64,000 bases of DNA from Edwardsiella anguillarum (GCF_008801815.1 NZ_VZOX01000004.1); one strand, 5' to 3'. Positions 18,150-26,737 are shown, counted from the first letter of the stretch. Notes: generated from the sequence alone by a model not told the origin. Translations and numbers: made by a program.

Positions 18150-18875
18150 TTACTCGGCTTCAGCCATGGTTTCTTCAGCCTGGGCAACCAGATCCTGAGA
18201 ACGGCCTTCACGCACGGCTTCAGCCACGGCGCTCAGGTACAGGGTCACAGCGCGGATAGCGTCATCGTTACCCGGGATAACGAAGTCAACGCCGTCCGGA
18301 TCGGAGTTGGTATCAACGATAGAGAATACCGGGATACCCAGGTTGTTGGCTTCTTTGATGGCGATGTGTTCGTGATCGGCATCGATAACGAACAGCGCGT
18401 CCGGCAGACCGCCCATATCTTTGATACCGCCCAGGCTGTTTTCCAGCTTGTCCAGCTCGCGGGTACGCATCAGAGCTTCTTTTTTGGTCAGTTTGTCGAA
18501 GGTGCCATCCTGAGACTGAGTTTCCAGATCTTTCAGACGCTTGATGGACTGACGAACGGTTTTCCAGTTGGTCAGCATACCGCCCAGCCAGCGATGGTTC
18601 ACATAGAACTGATCGCAGTTCAGGGCAGCGTCTTTTACCGCTTCGCTTGCTGCGCGCTTGGTACCAACGAACAGGATCTTGCCCTTACGGGAGGCGATCT
18701 TGCTCAGCTCAGCCAGAGCGTCGTTGAACATCGGTACGGTTTTTTCAAGGTTGATGATGTGAACTTTGTTACGAGCACCGAAGATGAACGGCTTCATTTT
18801 CGGGTTCCAGTAACGGGTCTGGTGACCGAAGTGAACACCAGCCTTGAGCATATCGCGCATGGAAACAGTTGCCAT
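18150..18875 (-). CDS. rpsB: 30S ribosomal protein S2
   Basis: Small-subunit protein at the head-body junction, needed for S1 binding. The start at ATG 18873-18875 gives 241 aa with the known N-terminus MATVSMRDMLKAGVHFGHQT; AGAGG stands upstream. The open frame continues to 18968, but those 31 codons are the leader RNA. Other conserved stretches are WNPKMKPFIFGAR and NHRWLGGMLTNWKT. First gene of rpsB-tsf, probably autoregulated through its leader. Confidence 0.98.
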   Translation of the reverse strand: MATVSMRDMLKAGVHFGHQTRYWNPKMKPFIFGARNKVHIINLEKTVPMFNDALAELSKIASRKGKILFVGTKRAASEAVKDAALNCDQFYVNHRWLGGMLTNWKTVRQSIKRLKDLETQSQDGTFDKLTKKEALMRTRELDKLENSLGGIKDMGGLPDALFVIDADHEHIAIKEANNLGIPVFSIVDTNSDPDGVDFVIPGNDDAIRAVTLYLSAVAEAVREGRSQDLVAQAEETMAEAE

Positions 18876-19057
18876 GATTAGACCTCTATAAAAATTGGGG
18901 TTATGCCTCCACGTATCCCATGACGCCGACCACCGCACGCATTCGCGTCCGACGGCACCCCGGCACATGTGCCGATACGTGTGTGTTGTTTATGCAAATA
19001 ACACAAAGTGAGATTTACAGCTTCCGCGTACGCCTTGCGGACATACGGGAACTGCGG
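18876..19057 (-). promoter_or_regulatory. rpsB leader RNA (S2 autoregulation region)
   Basis: About 180 bases of untranslated leader precede rpsB. The part next to the gene (GGATACGTGGAGGCATAACC, then a T-rich run and AGAGG) is near identical to the E. coli rpsB leader as I remember it. In E. coli it mediates feedback by S2 and overlaps the t44/tff RNA. With the map promoter region this fills the 336-base gap 18876-19211. The function here is inferred from that similarity. Confidence 0.55.
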
Positions 19058-19062
19058 CGCGC

Positions 19063-19091
19063 TTTATACCATAAACACGCGATAGACTCCA
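19063..19091 (-). promoter_or_regulatory. Candidate rpsB promoter
   Basis: Minus strand: -10 TATAAA (19063-19068), 17 bases from a weak -35 TGGAGT (19086-19091). The GC-rich discriminator GCGCGCCGC after the -10 is typical of stringently controlled ribosomal promoters. Only the -10 and discriminator are convincing. Confidence 0.4.
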
Positions 19092-19211
19092 CCTTTTGTT
19101 GCATTTTGAGCCAGCCACCCTGCTGCCATTTGGCAGGGCGTAGCGGGACTGTTACCATAGAAGACATTGCTTCTCATTGTCGCTGCGGCGACGTCCGTGG
19201 ACAGAATACCT

Positions 19212-20018
19212 ATGGCTATTGCACTGAAAACACCACAAGACATCGAAAAAATGCGCATCGCTGGCCGCCTGGCCGCCGAGGTGCTGGAAATGATCGCCCC
19301 GCACGTGGTGCCCGGCGTCACCACCGGCGAGCTGGATCGCCTGTGCGATGCGTACATCACACAGCAACAGCACGCCATCTCCGCCTGCCTGGGCTATCAC
19401 GGCTACCCGAAATCCGTCTGCATTTCGGTCAATGAGGTGGTCTGCCACGGTATCCCAAGCGACGATAAGGCGCTTAAGGACGGCGATATCGTCAATATCG
19501 ACGTCACCGTGATCAAAGACGGCTGGCACGGCGATACCTCCAAGATGTTTATCGTTGGCAAGCCGACCATCCTCGGCGAGCGCCTGTGCCGCATCACCCA
19601 GGAGAGTCTGTATCTGGCGCTGAAGATGGTCAAACCGGGCATCCGTCTGCGCAGCCTCGGCAAGGCCATTCAGAAATTCGTTGAGGAAAACGGCTTCTCC
19701 GTGGTGCGAGAGTACTGCGGCCATGGCATTGGCGAAGTGTTCCACGAAGAGCCGCAGGTGCTGCACTACGATGCCGACGACGGCGGCGTGGTGCTGCAGG
19801 CGGGCATGACGTTCACCATTGAACCGATGGTCAACGCCGGTGACTACCGCATCCGCCTGATGAAGGACGGCTGGACGGTAAAAACCAAGGATCGCAGCTT
19901 GTCCGCGCAGTACGAGCATACTATCGTTGTCACAGACAGCGGCTGCGAGATCCTGACGCTGCGCGAGGAAGAGCACGATTTACCGCGGGTGATCGCCCAC
20001 GACATGAGCGCCCAGTGA
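19212..20018 (+). CDS. map: Methionine aminopeptidase, type I
   Basis: Removes the initiator methionine from nascent proteins whose second residue is small. From ATG 19212 the product has 268 aa (E. coli 264) and starts MAIALKTPQDIEKMRIAGRL. The dinuclear metal site is recognisable: His in CLGYHGYP, Asp pair in VNIDVTVIKDGWHGDTSKMF, His in GHGIGEVFHEEP, Glu in FTIEPM and in SAQYEHTI. The frame opens earlier, at 19167, without family similarity. It diverges from rpsB, as in other enterobacteria. Confidence 0.97.
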   Translation: MAIALKTPQDIEKMRIAGRLAAEVLEMIAPHVVPGVTTGELDRLCDAYITQQQHAISACLGYHGYPKSVCISVNEVVCHGIPSDDKALKDGDIVNIDVTVIKDGWHGDTSKMFIVGKPTILGERLCRITQESLYLALKMVKPGIRLRSLGKAIQKFVEENGFSVVREYCGHGIGEVFHEEPQVLHYDADDGGVVLQAGMTFTIEPMVNAGDYRIRLMKDGWTVKTKDRSLSAQYEHTIVVTDSGCEILTLREEEHDLPRVIAHDMSAQ

Positions 20019-20070
20019 GTGCGCGCCCGCCCCTGCGGGGGCGTCTCACTGCAGCACGCAGATAACCTAG

Positions 20071-20094
20071 GCCGGCTTATGCCGGCTTTTTTAT
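20071..20094 (+). terminator. Rho-independent terminator between map and glnD
   Basis: Stem GCCGGC/GCCGGC with a TTAT loop followed by six T residues. It sits immediately before glnD, so it terminates map and leaves little room for a separate glnD promoter; a GC-rich hairpin (CGCCCCTGCGGGGGCG) precedes it at 20028-20043. Confidence 0.75.
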
Positions 20095-20107
20095 CAATGG
20101 ACTGCCT

Positions 20108-22762
20108 ATGGCCGAGTTATCGCACGGCGAATCAGACGCCCTGCCGCCCGTATCGCCGGACACCCTCCCCGCCGACGCGCTGACCTGCGCCGGGCTGAAG
20201 CCCCACATGGAGCAGCTGCGCCGCTGGCTGGACGGCGCCTTTCGCCGCGGCGAGAGCGCCGAGTCGCTGGTTGCCGCCCGAACCCACTATCTCGACCGTC
20301 TGCTGGTGCGCCTGTGGCGCAGCTACGGCTTCGACAGCCAGCCCGGCCTGGCGCTGATCGCCGTCGGCGGCTATGGCCGCGCTGAGCTGCACCCGCTATC
20401 GGACATCGACCTGCTGCTGCTCAGCGCCGAGCCGCTGGCGCAGGCGCAGGAGGCGCAGATTGGCGCGCTGATAACCCTGCTGTGGGACCTGCGCCTGGAG
20501 GTTGGCCACAGCGTTCGTACCCTGGCGCAGTGCCTGAGCGAGGGGCTGGCCGATCTGACCGTCGCCACCAACCTGATCGAATCCCGTCTGCTGAGCGGCG
20601 ACGTCGCGCTGTTTCTCCAGTTACAAAAACAGCTATTCAGCGATGACTTCTGGCCCTCGCCGCGCTTTTACCACGCCAAGGTGAACGAACAGCGCGAGCG
20701 CCACCGGCGCTATCACGGCACCAGCTATAATCTGGAGCCGGATATCAAGGCCAGCCCCGGCGGCCTGCGCGATATTCACACCCTGCTGTGGGTCGCCCAT
20801 CGTCACTTTGGCGCCACCTCCCTCGATGAGATGGTCGGCTTCGGCTACCTGACAGAGGCCGAGGCCGACGAGCTGAACGAATGCCGCAGCTTCCTGTGGC
20901 GCATCCGCTTCGCCCTGCATCTGGTGGTCAACCGCTACGACAACCGCCTGCTGTTCGATCGTCAGCTCAGCGTCGCCCGCCTGCTGGGCTATCAGGGCGA
21001 AGGCAACGCGCCCATCGAAAAGATGATGAAAGAGTTTTACCGCATGACCCGGCGGGTGCGTGAGCTGAACCAGATGCTGTTACAGCTGTTCGATGAGGCG
21101 ATCCTCGCACTGGACACCCGGGAAAAACCGCGCATTCTCGATGACTACTTCCAGCTGCGCGGCCCCCTGATCGATCTGCGCGATCCGGACACCTTCAGCC
21201 ACGATCCGGTGATTATTCTGCGCCTGTTCTACGCCATGGCGCGCAATCCGGAGATCGAGGGCATCTACTCCACCACGCTGCGTCAGCTGCGCTACGCGCG
21301 CCGCCATCTGAAACAGCCCCTGTGCGCCCTACCCGAGGCGCGCAGCCTGTTCATGGCGATCCTGCGCCACCCCGGCGCGGTGCGACGCGCGCTGCTGCCC
21401 ATGCACCATCACAGCGTCCTGTGGGCCTATATGCCGCAGTGGGGAAAGATCGTCGGCCAGATGCAGTTTGACCTGTTCCACGCCTACACCGTGGACGAGC
21501 ACACCATGCGGGTGCTGCTCAAGCTGGAGAGCTTTGCCGATCGGGATAACCATGGGCGCCACCCGCTGTGCGTCGAGCTCTACCCGCGCCTGCCGCAGCC
21601 GGAGCTGCTGCTGCTCGCCGCCCTGTTCCACGATATCGCCAAAGGACGCGGCGGCGACCACTCCCTGCTCGGCGCCGACGACGTGCTGGAGTTTGCCCGT
21701 TTGCACGGCCTTAACACGCGCGAAACCCAGCTGGTGGCCTGGCTGGTGCGCTGCCATCTGCTGATGTCGGTCACCGCTCAGCGCCGCGATATTCAGGATC
21801 CCGAGGTCATTCGCCACTTCTGTGCGGAGGTGCACAGCGAAACCCGGCTGCGCTATCTGATCTGCCTGACGGTCGCCGACATCTGCGCGACCAACGAAAA
21901 CCTGTGGAACAGCTGGAAGCAGAGCCTGCTGCGCGAGCTGTTCTTCGCCAGCGAAAAACAGCTGCGCCGCGGTATGCACAGCAGCCCGGACATGCGCGAA
22001 CGGGTACGCCATCACCGGCTGCAGGCGCTGGCGCTGCTGCGGATGGACAACATCGACGAACCGGAACTGATGCAGCTGTGGGGCCGCTGCCGCGCAGACT
22101 ACTTCCTGCGCCATACGCCCAGCCAGCTGGCGTGGCACGCCCGCCACCTGCTGTGCCACCGCGGCGACGGCCCCCTGGTGCTGGTCAGTCAGCATGCCAC
22201 GCGCGGCGGTACCGAAATTTTCATCTACAGCCCCGATCGGCCTTACCTGTTTGCCGCCGTCGCCGGTGAGTTGGATCGACGCAATCTCAGCGTACACGAC
22301 GCACAGATCTTCACCAATCGCGATAACTATGCCATGGACACCTTCGTGGTGCTGGAGCCCGACGGCAGCCCGCTGGCGCCCGATCGCCACGACGCCATCC
22401 GCCTGGCGCTGGAGCACGCGCTGACGCAGCCGCACTATCACCCTCCGCGCGCGCGCCGCGCGCCGGCGCGTCTACGCCACTTCAGCGTTCCGACGGAGGT
22501 CAGCTTTCTGCCGGCCCATAACGCCCGGCGTAGCTACATGGAGCTCGTCGCGCTCGATCGTCCGGGACTGCTGGCACACATCGGCGAGATCTTTGCCGAA
22601 ATGGGGCTCTCGCTGCACGGCGCCCGCATTACCACCATTGGCGAGCGGGTCGAAGATCTGTTTATTCTGGCCGACGGCGAACGGCGCGCATTAACGCCTG
22701 AAATGCAGCGGGAGCTGGCGCAACGGTTGACAGAAACCCTGCTTAGCGCCGATAAAGGGTAG
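20108..22762 (+). CDS. glnD: PII uridylyltransferase / uridylyl-removing enzyme
   Basis: Senses glutamine and adds UMP to, or removes it from, the PII proteins GlnB and GlnK, setting the nitrogen response. In 884 aa it has the full domain set. A nucleotidyltransferase with GGYGRAELHPLSDIDLL (Asp99 and Asp101) comes first. An HD hydrolase with LFHDIAKGRGGDHS near 508 follows. Two C-terminal ACT domains start near 700 and 810 (MELVALDRPGLLAHIG). It lies between map and dapD as in E. coli, 15 bases past the map terminator. Confidence 0.98.
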   Translation: MAELSHGESDALPPVSPDTLPADALTCAGLKPHMEQLRRWLDGAFRRGESAESLVAARTHYLDRLLVRLWRSYGFDSQPGLALIAVGGYGRAELHPLSDIDLLLLSAEPLAQAQEAQIGALITLLWDLRLEVGHSVRTLAQCLSEGLADLTVATNLIESRLLSGDVALFLQLQKQLFSDDFWPSPRFYHAKVNEQRERHRRYHGTSYNLEPDIKASPGGLRDIHTLLWVAHRHFGATSLDEMVGFGYLTEAEADELNECRSFLWRIRFALHLVVNRYDNRLLFDRQLSVARLLGYQGEGNAPIEKMMKEFYRMTRRVRELNQMLLQLFDEAILALDTREKPRILDDYFQLRGPLIDLRDPDTFSHDPVIILRLFYAMARNPEIEGIYSTTLRQLRYARRHLKQPLCALPEARSLFMAILRHPGAVRRALLPMHHHSVLWAYMPQWGKIVGQMQFDLFHAYTVDEHTMRVLLKLESFADRDNHGRHPLCVELYPRLPQPELLLLAALFHDIAKGRGGDHSLLGADDVLEFARLHGLNTRETQLVAWLVRCHLLMSVTAQRRDIQDPEVIRHFCAEVHSETRLRYLICLTVADICATNENLWNSWKQSLLRELFFASEKQLRRGMHSSPDMRERVRHHRLQALALLRMDNIDEPELMQLWGRCRADYFLRHTPSQLAWHARHLLCHRGDGPLVLVSQHATRGGTEIFIYSPDRPYLFAAVAGELDRRNLSVHDAQIFTNRDNYAMDTFVVLEPDGSPLAPDRHDAIRLALEHALTQPHYHPPRARRAPARLRHFSVPTEVSFLPAHNARRSYMELVALDRPGLLAHIGEIFAEMGLSLHGARITTIGERVEDLFILADGERRALTPEMQRELAQRLTETLLSADKG

Positions 22763-22836
22763 ATTTTTTTACGCACCCGCCGCGCCGATCCGGCGCCCGG
22801 CGGAACGGTTGATATTACGAGGGGAATATAGACAGG

Positions 22837-23661
22837 ATGCAGCAGTTACAGACAGTTATCGAAAACGCCTTTGAGCGCCGCGCCGAGATCACGCCGACCA
22901 ACGCCGACGGCATCACCCGTGAGGCGGTCAGCCAGGTCATCGCCCTGCTCGACAGCGGCGCCCTGCGCGTTGCGGAAAAAATAAACGGCGAATGGGTTAC
23001 CCACCAGTGGCTGAAGAAGGCGGTGCTGCTCTCTTTCCGCATCAACGACAACCGCCTGATGGAAGGCGCGGAAACCCGTTTTTACGACAAAGTGCCAATG
23101 AAGTTCGCCGACTATGATGAAGCCCGCTTCCAGCGCGAGGGGTTCCGCGTCGTACCGCCGGCCTCCGTTCGCCAGGGGGCCTTCATCGCCCGCAATACCG
23201 TACTGATGCCCTCCTACGTCAACATTGGCGCCTACGTTGACGAAGGCACCATGGTCGATACCTGGGCCACCGTCGGCTCCTGCGCCCAGATCGGTAAAAA
23301 CGTTCACCTCTCCGGCGGCGTCGGCATCGGCGGCGTACTGGAGCCGCTGCAGGCCAACCCGACCATCATCGAAGATAACTGCTTCATCGGCGCCCGCTCT
23401 GAAGTGGTCGAAGGGGTCATCGTGGAAGAGGGCTCGGTTATCTCGATGGGGGTCTTCATCGGACAGAGCACCAAGATCTATGACCGTGAAACCGGCGAGG
23501 TTCACTACGGTCGCGTACCGGCCGGCTCCGTGGTCGTCTCCGGCAACCTGCCCTCCAAACGCGGCGACTACAGCCTGTACTGTGCGGTTATCGTCAAGAA
23601 GGTAGATGCCAAGACGCTCGGTAAGGTCGGCATCAACGAGCTGCTGCGCACCATCGACTGA
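22837..23661 (+). CDS. dapD: Tetrahydrodipicolinate N-succinyltransferase
   Basis: Succinylates tetrahydrodipicolinate in the succinylase branch of lysine and diaminopimelate synthesis, so it also supplies peptidoglycan. The 274-aa length equals that of E. coli. An N-terminal helical domain is followed by a left-handed beta-helix (FIARNTVLMPSYVNIGAYVD, then GGVGIGGVLEPLQANP and FIGARSEVVEG). ATG is preceded by GAGGGGAA. It sits 74 bases behind glnD on the same strand. Confidence 0.98.
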   Translation: MQQLQTVIENAFERRAEITPTNADGITREAVSQVIALLDSGALRVAEKINGEWVTHQWLKKAVLLSFRINDNRLMEGAETRFYDKVPMKFADYDEARFQREGFRVVPPASVRQGAFIARNTVLMPSYVNIGAYVDEGTMVDTWATVGSCAQIGKNVHLSGGVGIGGVLEPLQANPTIIEDNCFIGARSEVVEGVIVEEGSVISMGVFIGQSTKIYDRETGEVHYGRVPAGSVVVSGNLPSKRGDYSLYCAVIVKKVDAKTLGKVGINELLRTID

Positions 23662-24016
23662 TCCCCTCTCGCCCAGCCGCTCGGCCTGACGCCGGGCGGC
23701 CGCGAACCTCCGCTCCAGCCCCATTACCGCAGGGGCGGTGCTCAATCTCGCCACAGAGCCAGTGCTCACAGCCCCCGCAGCTAACTGCGCTGGAGCCTGT
23801 GCCTGGACACCAAGCCACCGCTCGCCCCAGCGCCGACAAAGAGTGCAATAATTCCTCAGGTATCACAGGCAAAATGGCTCACCGCATGTATACTTTCACC
23901 GCCCTTACGCTCTTTGTCATTTGTCAAAAAATGACCCATAAAAACCACGGCTGTATTCATTCCGCCAGAAGCACGCTCTGACGGAGCCGACGCGTTAACG
24001 CATGAAAGGTGCCGCT
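23662..24016. other. Intergenic region dapD-yaeH
   Basis: 355 bases without a gene. The first half is GC-rich with short imperfect inverted repeats but no convincing terminator. The second half contains TATACT near 23889, a possible -10 for yaeH without a good -35. A 7-base inverted repeat GTCATTT/AAATGAC lies at 23916-23935 and could be an operator. cdaR, next to dapD in E. coli, is absent. The open frames here have no protein-like character. Confidence 0.4.
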
Positions 24017-24403
24017 ATGTATGACAACCTGAAAAGCCTGGGGATCACCCAACCGGAAGAGATCGATCGCTATAGCCTGCGTCAGGAGGCCAACAACGAC
24101 ATTCTGAAGATTTACTTTCGTAAGGATAAGGGCGAATTCTTTGCCAAGAGCGTGAAGTTCAAATACCCACGCCAGCGTAAAACCATTCTGAGCGACAACG
24201 ACAGCCAGGGGGTGCGGGAGATCAGCGAGATCAGCCCCAACCTGCGCTATGTCATCGAGGAGCTGGATCGCCTGTGCCTGCGCGATCGTCAAGAGGAGGA
24301 TCTGAAGCGCAAAATCCTGGACGATCTGCGCCATCTGGAGAGCGTGGTCGCCAATAAGATCGCCGAGATCGAGGCCGACCTGGAGAAGCTCACCGGCAAA
24401 TAG
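24017..24403 (+). CDS. yaeH: UPF0325 family protein YaeH
   Basis: Small cytoplasmic protein of unknown function, highly conserved in enterobacteria. From ATG 24017 the product is 128 aa, as in E. coli, beginning MYDNLKSLGITQPEEIDRYS. AAAGGT lies at suitable distance upstream. A second ATG five codons earlier is possible but not supported by length. The C-terminal third, KRKILDDLRHLESVVANKIAEIE in two parts, is likely helical or coiled coil. It converges on yqcA with only 27 bases between. No function can be read from the sequence. Confidence 0.95.
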   Translation: MYDNLKSLGITQPEEIDRYSLRQEANNDILKIYFRKDKGEFFAKSVKFKYPRQRKTILSDNDSQGVREISEISPNLRYVIEELDRLCLRDRQEEDLKRKILDDLRHLESVVANKIAEIEADLEKLTGK

Positions 24404-24430
24404 CGCCGCGACGGCGACGCCATACCGCGC

Positions 24431-24883
24431 CTACTCGCCCAAGCGCAGCGCCCAGGCGCTGACCCACGGTGAGGTGACCGTTTCCGGCTCCGGCGCCTGC
24501 TGGGCATCTACCTCGAGCAGCTCACCCAGGCGGGTCGCCCCCTGCGCCTGCAGCAGCGCATCAAACTGATGTCCGGCGCCGCAGAAGTGGGCAAAGCCGC
24601 TGTCGCCCAGCGCGATCAGCCCATAGCGCAGCGCCGCCTGCTGCCCCACCCCATCGCGCAGCGCCGCAAACAGCGGCGCCAGCGTGTCCGGCAGGTCGCC
24701 TTGCCCGGTGGTCGAGGTCACCACCAGTACATGCTGCTGGGCATAGCGCTGCCAGTCGGCCAGCGTCCCCTCCTCAAACAGCATCACCTGGTGTCCCTGC
24801 TGCTGCAGAATGGCCTGCGCCTCTTCCGCCACCATCAGCGCGTTACCGTATACGGTTCCCACAAAAATGCCCACTTGCGCCAT
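24431..24883 (-). CDS. yqcA: Flavodoxin-like protein YqcA
   Basis: Flavodoxin-fold protein expected to bind FMN. In 150 aa (E. coli 149) it shows the phosphate-binding loop IFVGTVYGNA, the second FMN loop VTSTTGQGDLPDT and the third, ALGDSGFAHFCGAG. Its physiological partner is not settled from sequence. It is shorter than the redox flavodoxins FldA/FldB and resembles the MioC-type short flavodoxins. It lies 15 bases after truC on the same strand, matching the yqcC-truC-yqcA order of E. coli. Confidence 0.94.
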   Translation of the reverse strand: MAQVGIFVGTVYGNALMVAEEAQAILQQQGHQVMLFEEGTLADWQRYAQQHVLVVTSTTGQGDLPDTLAPLFAALRDGVGQQAALRYGLIALGDSGFAHFCGAGHQFDALLQAQGATRLGELLEVDAQQAPEPETVTSPWVSAWALRLGE

Positions 24884-24898
24884 TGCCCACTCCTTCTG

Positions 24899-25696
24899 TC
24901 AGGCCTCTTGGCCCGTCTCTGTCTCATCTGCTCTATCCTGAGGGCAATCGGGCGTAAACTCAACCCGATCAAGTTCAGGGAGATAGGCTTGCCAGCCCAG
25001 TCCGTCCATCAGCGCCTGCCAGCGTAGATCCAGGCCGGCCCGCAGGCACAGCGCCTCTCCGGTCACCGGATGCGTCAGGCGCAGTTCGCTGGCGTGCAGC
25101 ATTAAACCGGGCGTGCCAAAGTGGGCGGCGACGCCGCGATTCTGACGCAGATCGCCGTGCGCGGTATCGCCGATGATCGGATGGCGCAGGTGCGCCATGT
25201 GGCGGCGCAGCTGATGCTTGCGGCCGGTCTGCGGCATCAGTTCGACCAGGCTAAAGCGTGACGTCGGATAACGGCCAATGGCCAGCGGCACCTCCGCCGT
25301 CGCCAGCCCCCGGTAGTGGGTCTGCGCCGGCTGCGGAGCGCGATCGGGGGAACGGAAACGATCGGCGATTTTATCCAGCTCCGGCGTCAGCGGGTAGTCG
25401 AGCAGCGCCTCCCCTTGCAGATAGCCGCGAACCACCGCATGATAGACTTTATGGATCTGATGCTGTTCGAACTGCTGGGCCAGCGCACGCGCCACCTCGC
25501 TCGACAACCCCAACAGCAGCACCCCGGAGGTCGGCCGATCCAGGCGATGAACGGTATAGACATGGCGCCCGAGCATATCGCGCACCGTCTGCATCACCAC
25601 CACCTTCTCTTTGCGATCCAGCCAGCTACGGTGAACCAACCACCCGGCAGGCTTGTTGATTGCCACCAGATGATCATCCTGATAAATAATTTCCAT
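24899..25696 (-). CDS. truC: tRNA pseudouridine(65) synthase
   Basis: Makes pseudouridine 65 in certain tRNAs. The RluA-family signature VYTVHRLDRPTSGVLLLGLS contains the catalytic Asp, and GRKHQLRRHMAHLRHPIIGD is the second family motif. I start at ATG 25694-25696 (264 aa; E. coli 260), where MEIIYQDDHLVAINKPAGW begins as in the family. The 11 codons before it are hydrophobic and unsupported. The ribosome binding site (GGGTATCGGG) is unusual. It follows yqcC by 90 bases. Confidence 0.96.
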   Translation of the reverse strand: MEIIYQDDHLVAINKPAGWLVHRSWLDRKEKVVVMQTVRDMLGRHVYTVHRLDRPTSGVLLLGLSSEVARALAQQFEQHQIHKVYHAVVRGYLQGEALLDYPLTPELDKIADRFRSPDRAPQPAQTHYRGLATAEVPLAIGRYPTSRFSLVELMPQTGRKHQLRRHMAHLRHPIIGDTAHGDLRQNRGVAAHFGTPGLMLHASELRLTHPVTGEALCLRAGLDLRWQALMDGLGWQAYLPELDRVEFTPDCPQDRADETETGQEA

Positions 25697-25786
25697 CCCG
25701 ATACCCGACAAAAAGAAAAAACGCGGCACCTTACAGCATAACCTGCCGGTGGCGCAATCTGGCGCGCTGCGCGGCGGATCCCCCGA

Positions 25787-26116
25787 CTAACGCGGATCGC
25801 CGCCGAGATGCCGATCCAGGCGCTGCAGCGCCGCCAGCAGCGGAGCCACTCGCGCCAGCTCCTGCGGGTAGGCCATCTCAATATAGGGGGCGATCGCCAT
25901 CCGCTGCGGCAGGGGCGCTCTGCAGAGCAGCAGGGCGTGCATGCGCGGTAAAAAGACCCACTGCAGCCATTCGGCCGCCTCCAGGGTATCGACGCAGAAC
26001 GGCTCCTGGCTGGCCAGGGCATCGGCGGCGGGCGCCTGCGCCTGCCACAGGGACAGCGCGCGCATCTGGGCTTCGATCTGCTGTAAATGGCCGTGTACGA
26101 TGGCGTAATCACTCAT
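25787..26116 (-). CDS. yqcC: DUF446 family protein YqcC
   Basis: Small conserved protein of unknown function. Start ATG 26114-26116 gives 109 aa, the E. coli length, with GAGAG upstream. The core DTLEAAEWLQWVFLPRMHALL is the family hallmark. The frame opens further to 26158 but enters the region behind the csrB terminator. It is downstream of csrB and upstream of truC on the same strand; read-through from csrB should be minor because of the strong csrB terminator. Confidence 0.93.
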   Translation of the reverse strand: MSDYAIVHGHLQQIEAQMRALSLWQAQAPAADALASQEPFCVDTLEAAEWLQWVFLPRMHALLLCRAPLPQRMAIAPYIEMAYPQELARVAPLLAALQRLDRHLGGDPR

Positions 26117-26207
26117 GACGGACTCTCTTGCGGTCTGGTGGGAAAATCGCGCCAGCATACCACCGACGGCGCCGCGCCCAAACCGGGTGGGGGGAAAAGC
26201 GGACGCA

Positions 26208-26558
26208 AAAAAGAGGGGGTGCTGCCATGCAGCACCCCCTGATTCGTTTTATAGCAGTCCCGCTACACAACGTGCTCCCTGCTCATCCGTGAAAACTTTT
26301 CCCTGCGGATTTCCTTTTCCGGACACTCCATTGCCTGCGTCCTGTTCGCCATCCGGGCGATATCCCTCAGTCATCCTGACACACCGGCCATCCAAACCGG
26401 CTCTCAGTCTCCTTCCTGGAGGTGTCCCTTATTTCATCCTGAAATATCCTGACCGACGTCCTGCGGTACATCCTTTCGCCCGTCCTGGGCGGGTCCTCGC
26501 CTCATCCTGAGACAACATCATCCTGATGTGTCCTTACTCCGGCGACGTCCCTTTCGAT
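26208..26558 (-). ncRNA. csrB: CsrB, CsrA-sequestering small RNA
   Basis: Regulatory RNA that titrates the translational repressor CsrA. Read on the minus strand, this 350-base stretch has about 26 GGA triplets, many as CAGGA(T/C) in hairpin loops (for example CATCAGGATGATG, TTTCAGGATGAAA, GTCAGGATGAC). The 3' part GGATGAGCAGGGAGCA, then GTAGC and AAACGAA, matches E. coli CsrB closely. It ends in a perfect 12-pair terminator (26214-26240) with the T-run at 26208-26212. The location between syd and yqcC is that of E. coli csrB. The 5' end near 26558 is estimated by alignment to E. coli from memory. A UvrY box lies upstream. Confidence 0.93.
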
Positions 26559-26692
26559 GTAATTACTTTCGCCGATTTTCGTAGGTTTAGCAATGGGGAT
26601 ATTGTCTTACATATGTGATACTTACGTAATCTTTGAATTTTAATATCATGATAACTATCGAATTTACGACGGCGCTTCGCAAAATAATCAGA

Positions 26693-26732
26693 TAATAAAA
26701 CGAGATCTCTTACAGTGCGTGTAAGAGATCTC
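26693..26732 (-). terminator. syd terminator overlapping the UvrY box
   Basis: Minus strand: a perfect 13-pair stem GAGATCTCTTACA/TGTAAGAGATCTC with loop CGCAC, followed by GTTTTATTAT. It starts about 19 bases past the syd stop. The 5' arm is part of the UvrY binding site. Confidence 0.6.
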
Positions 26733-26737
26733 TCACA
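26720..26737 (-). promoter_or_regulatory. UvrY (SirA/GacA-type) box upstream of csrB
   Basis: The 18-base sequence TGTGAGAGATCTCTTACA (minus strand) matches the known TGTAAG-N6-CTTACA-type site of the BarA/UvrY response regulator; as remembered, it is identical to the E. coli/Salmonella csrB site. It lies about 160 bases upstream of the csrB start, across an AT-rich stretch that could bend (IHF-like), as in E. coli. Confidence 0.8.

Noticed and set aside
23916..23935. GTCATTT/AAATGAC inverted repeat upstream of yaeH as an operator
   Set aside because: Only seven bases per arm in an AT-rich stretch; noted in the gap entry but no regulator can be named.
26115..26510. Plus-strand open frame of 131 codons over csrB
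   Set aside because: It is the complement of the csrB RNA with its GGA repeats and terminator; composition is not protein-like.
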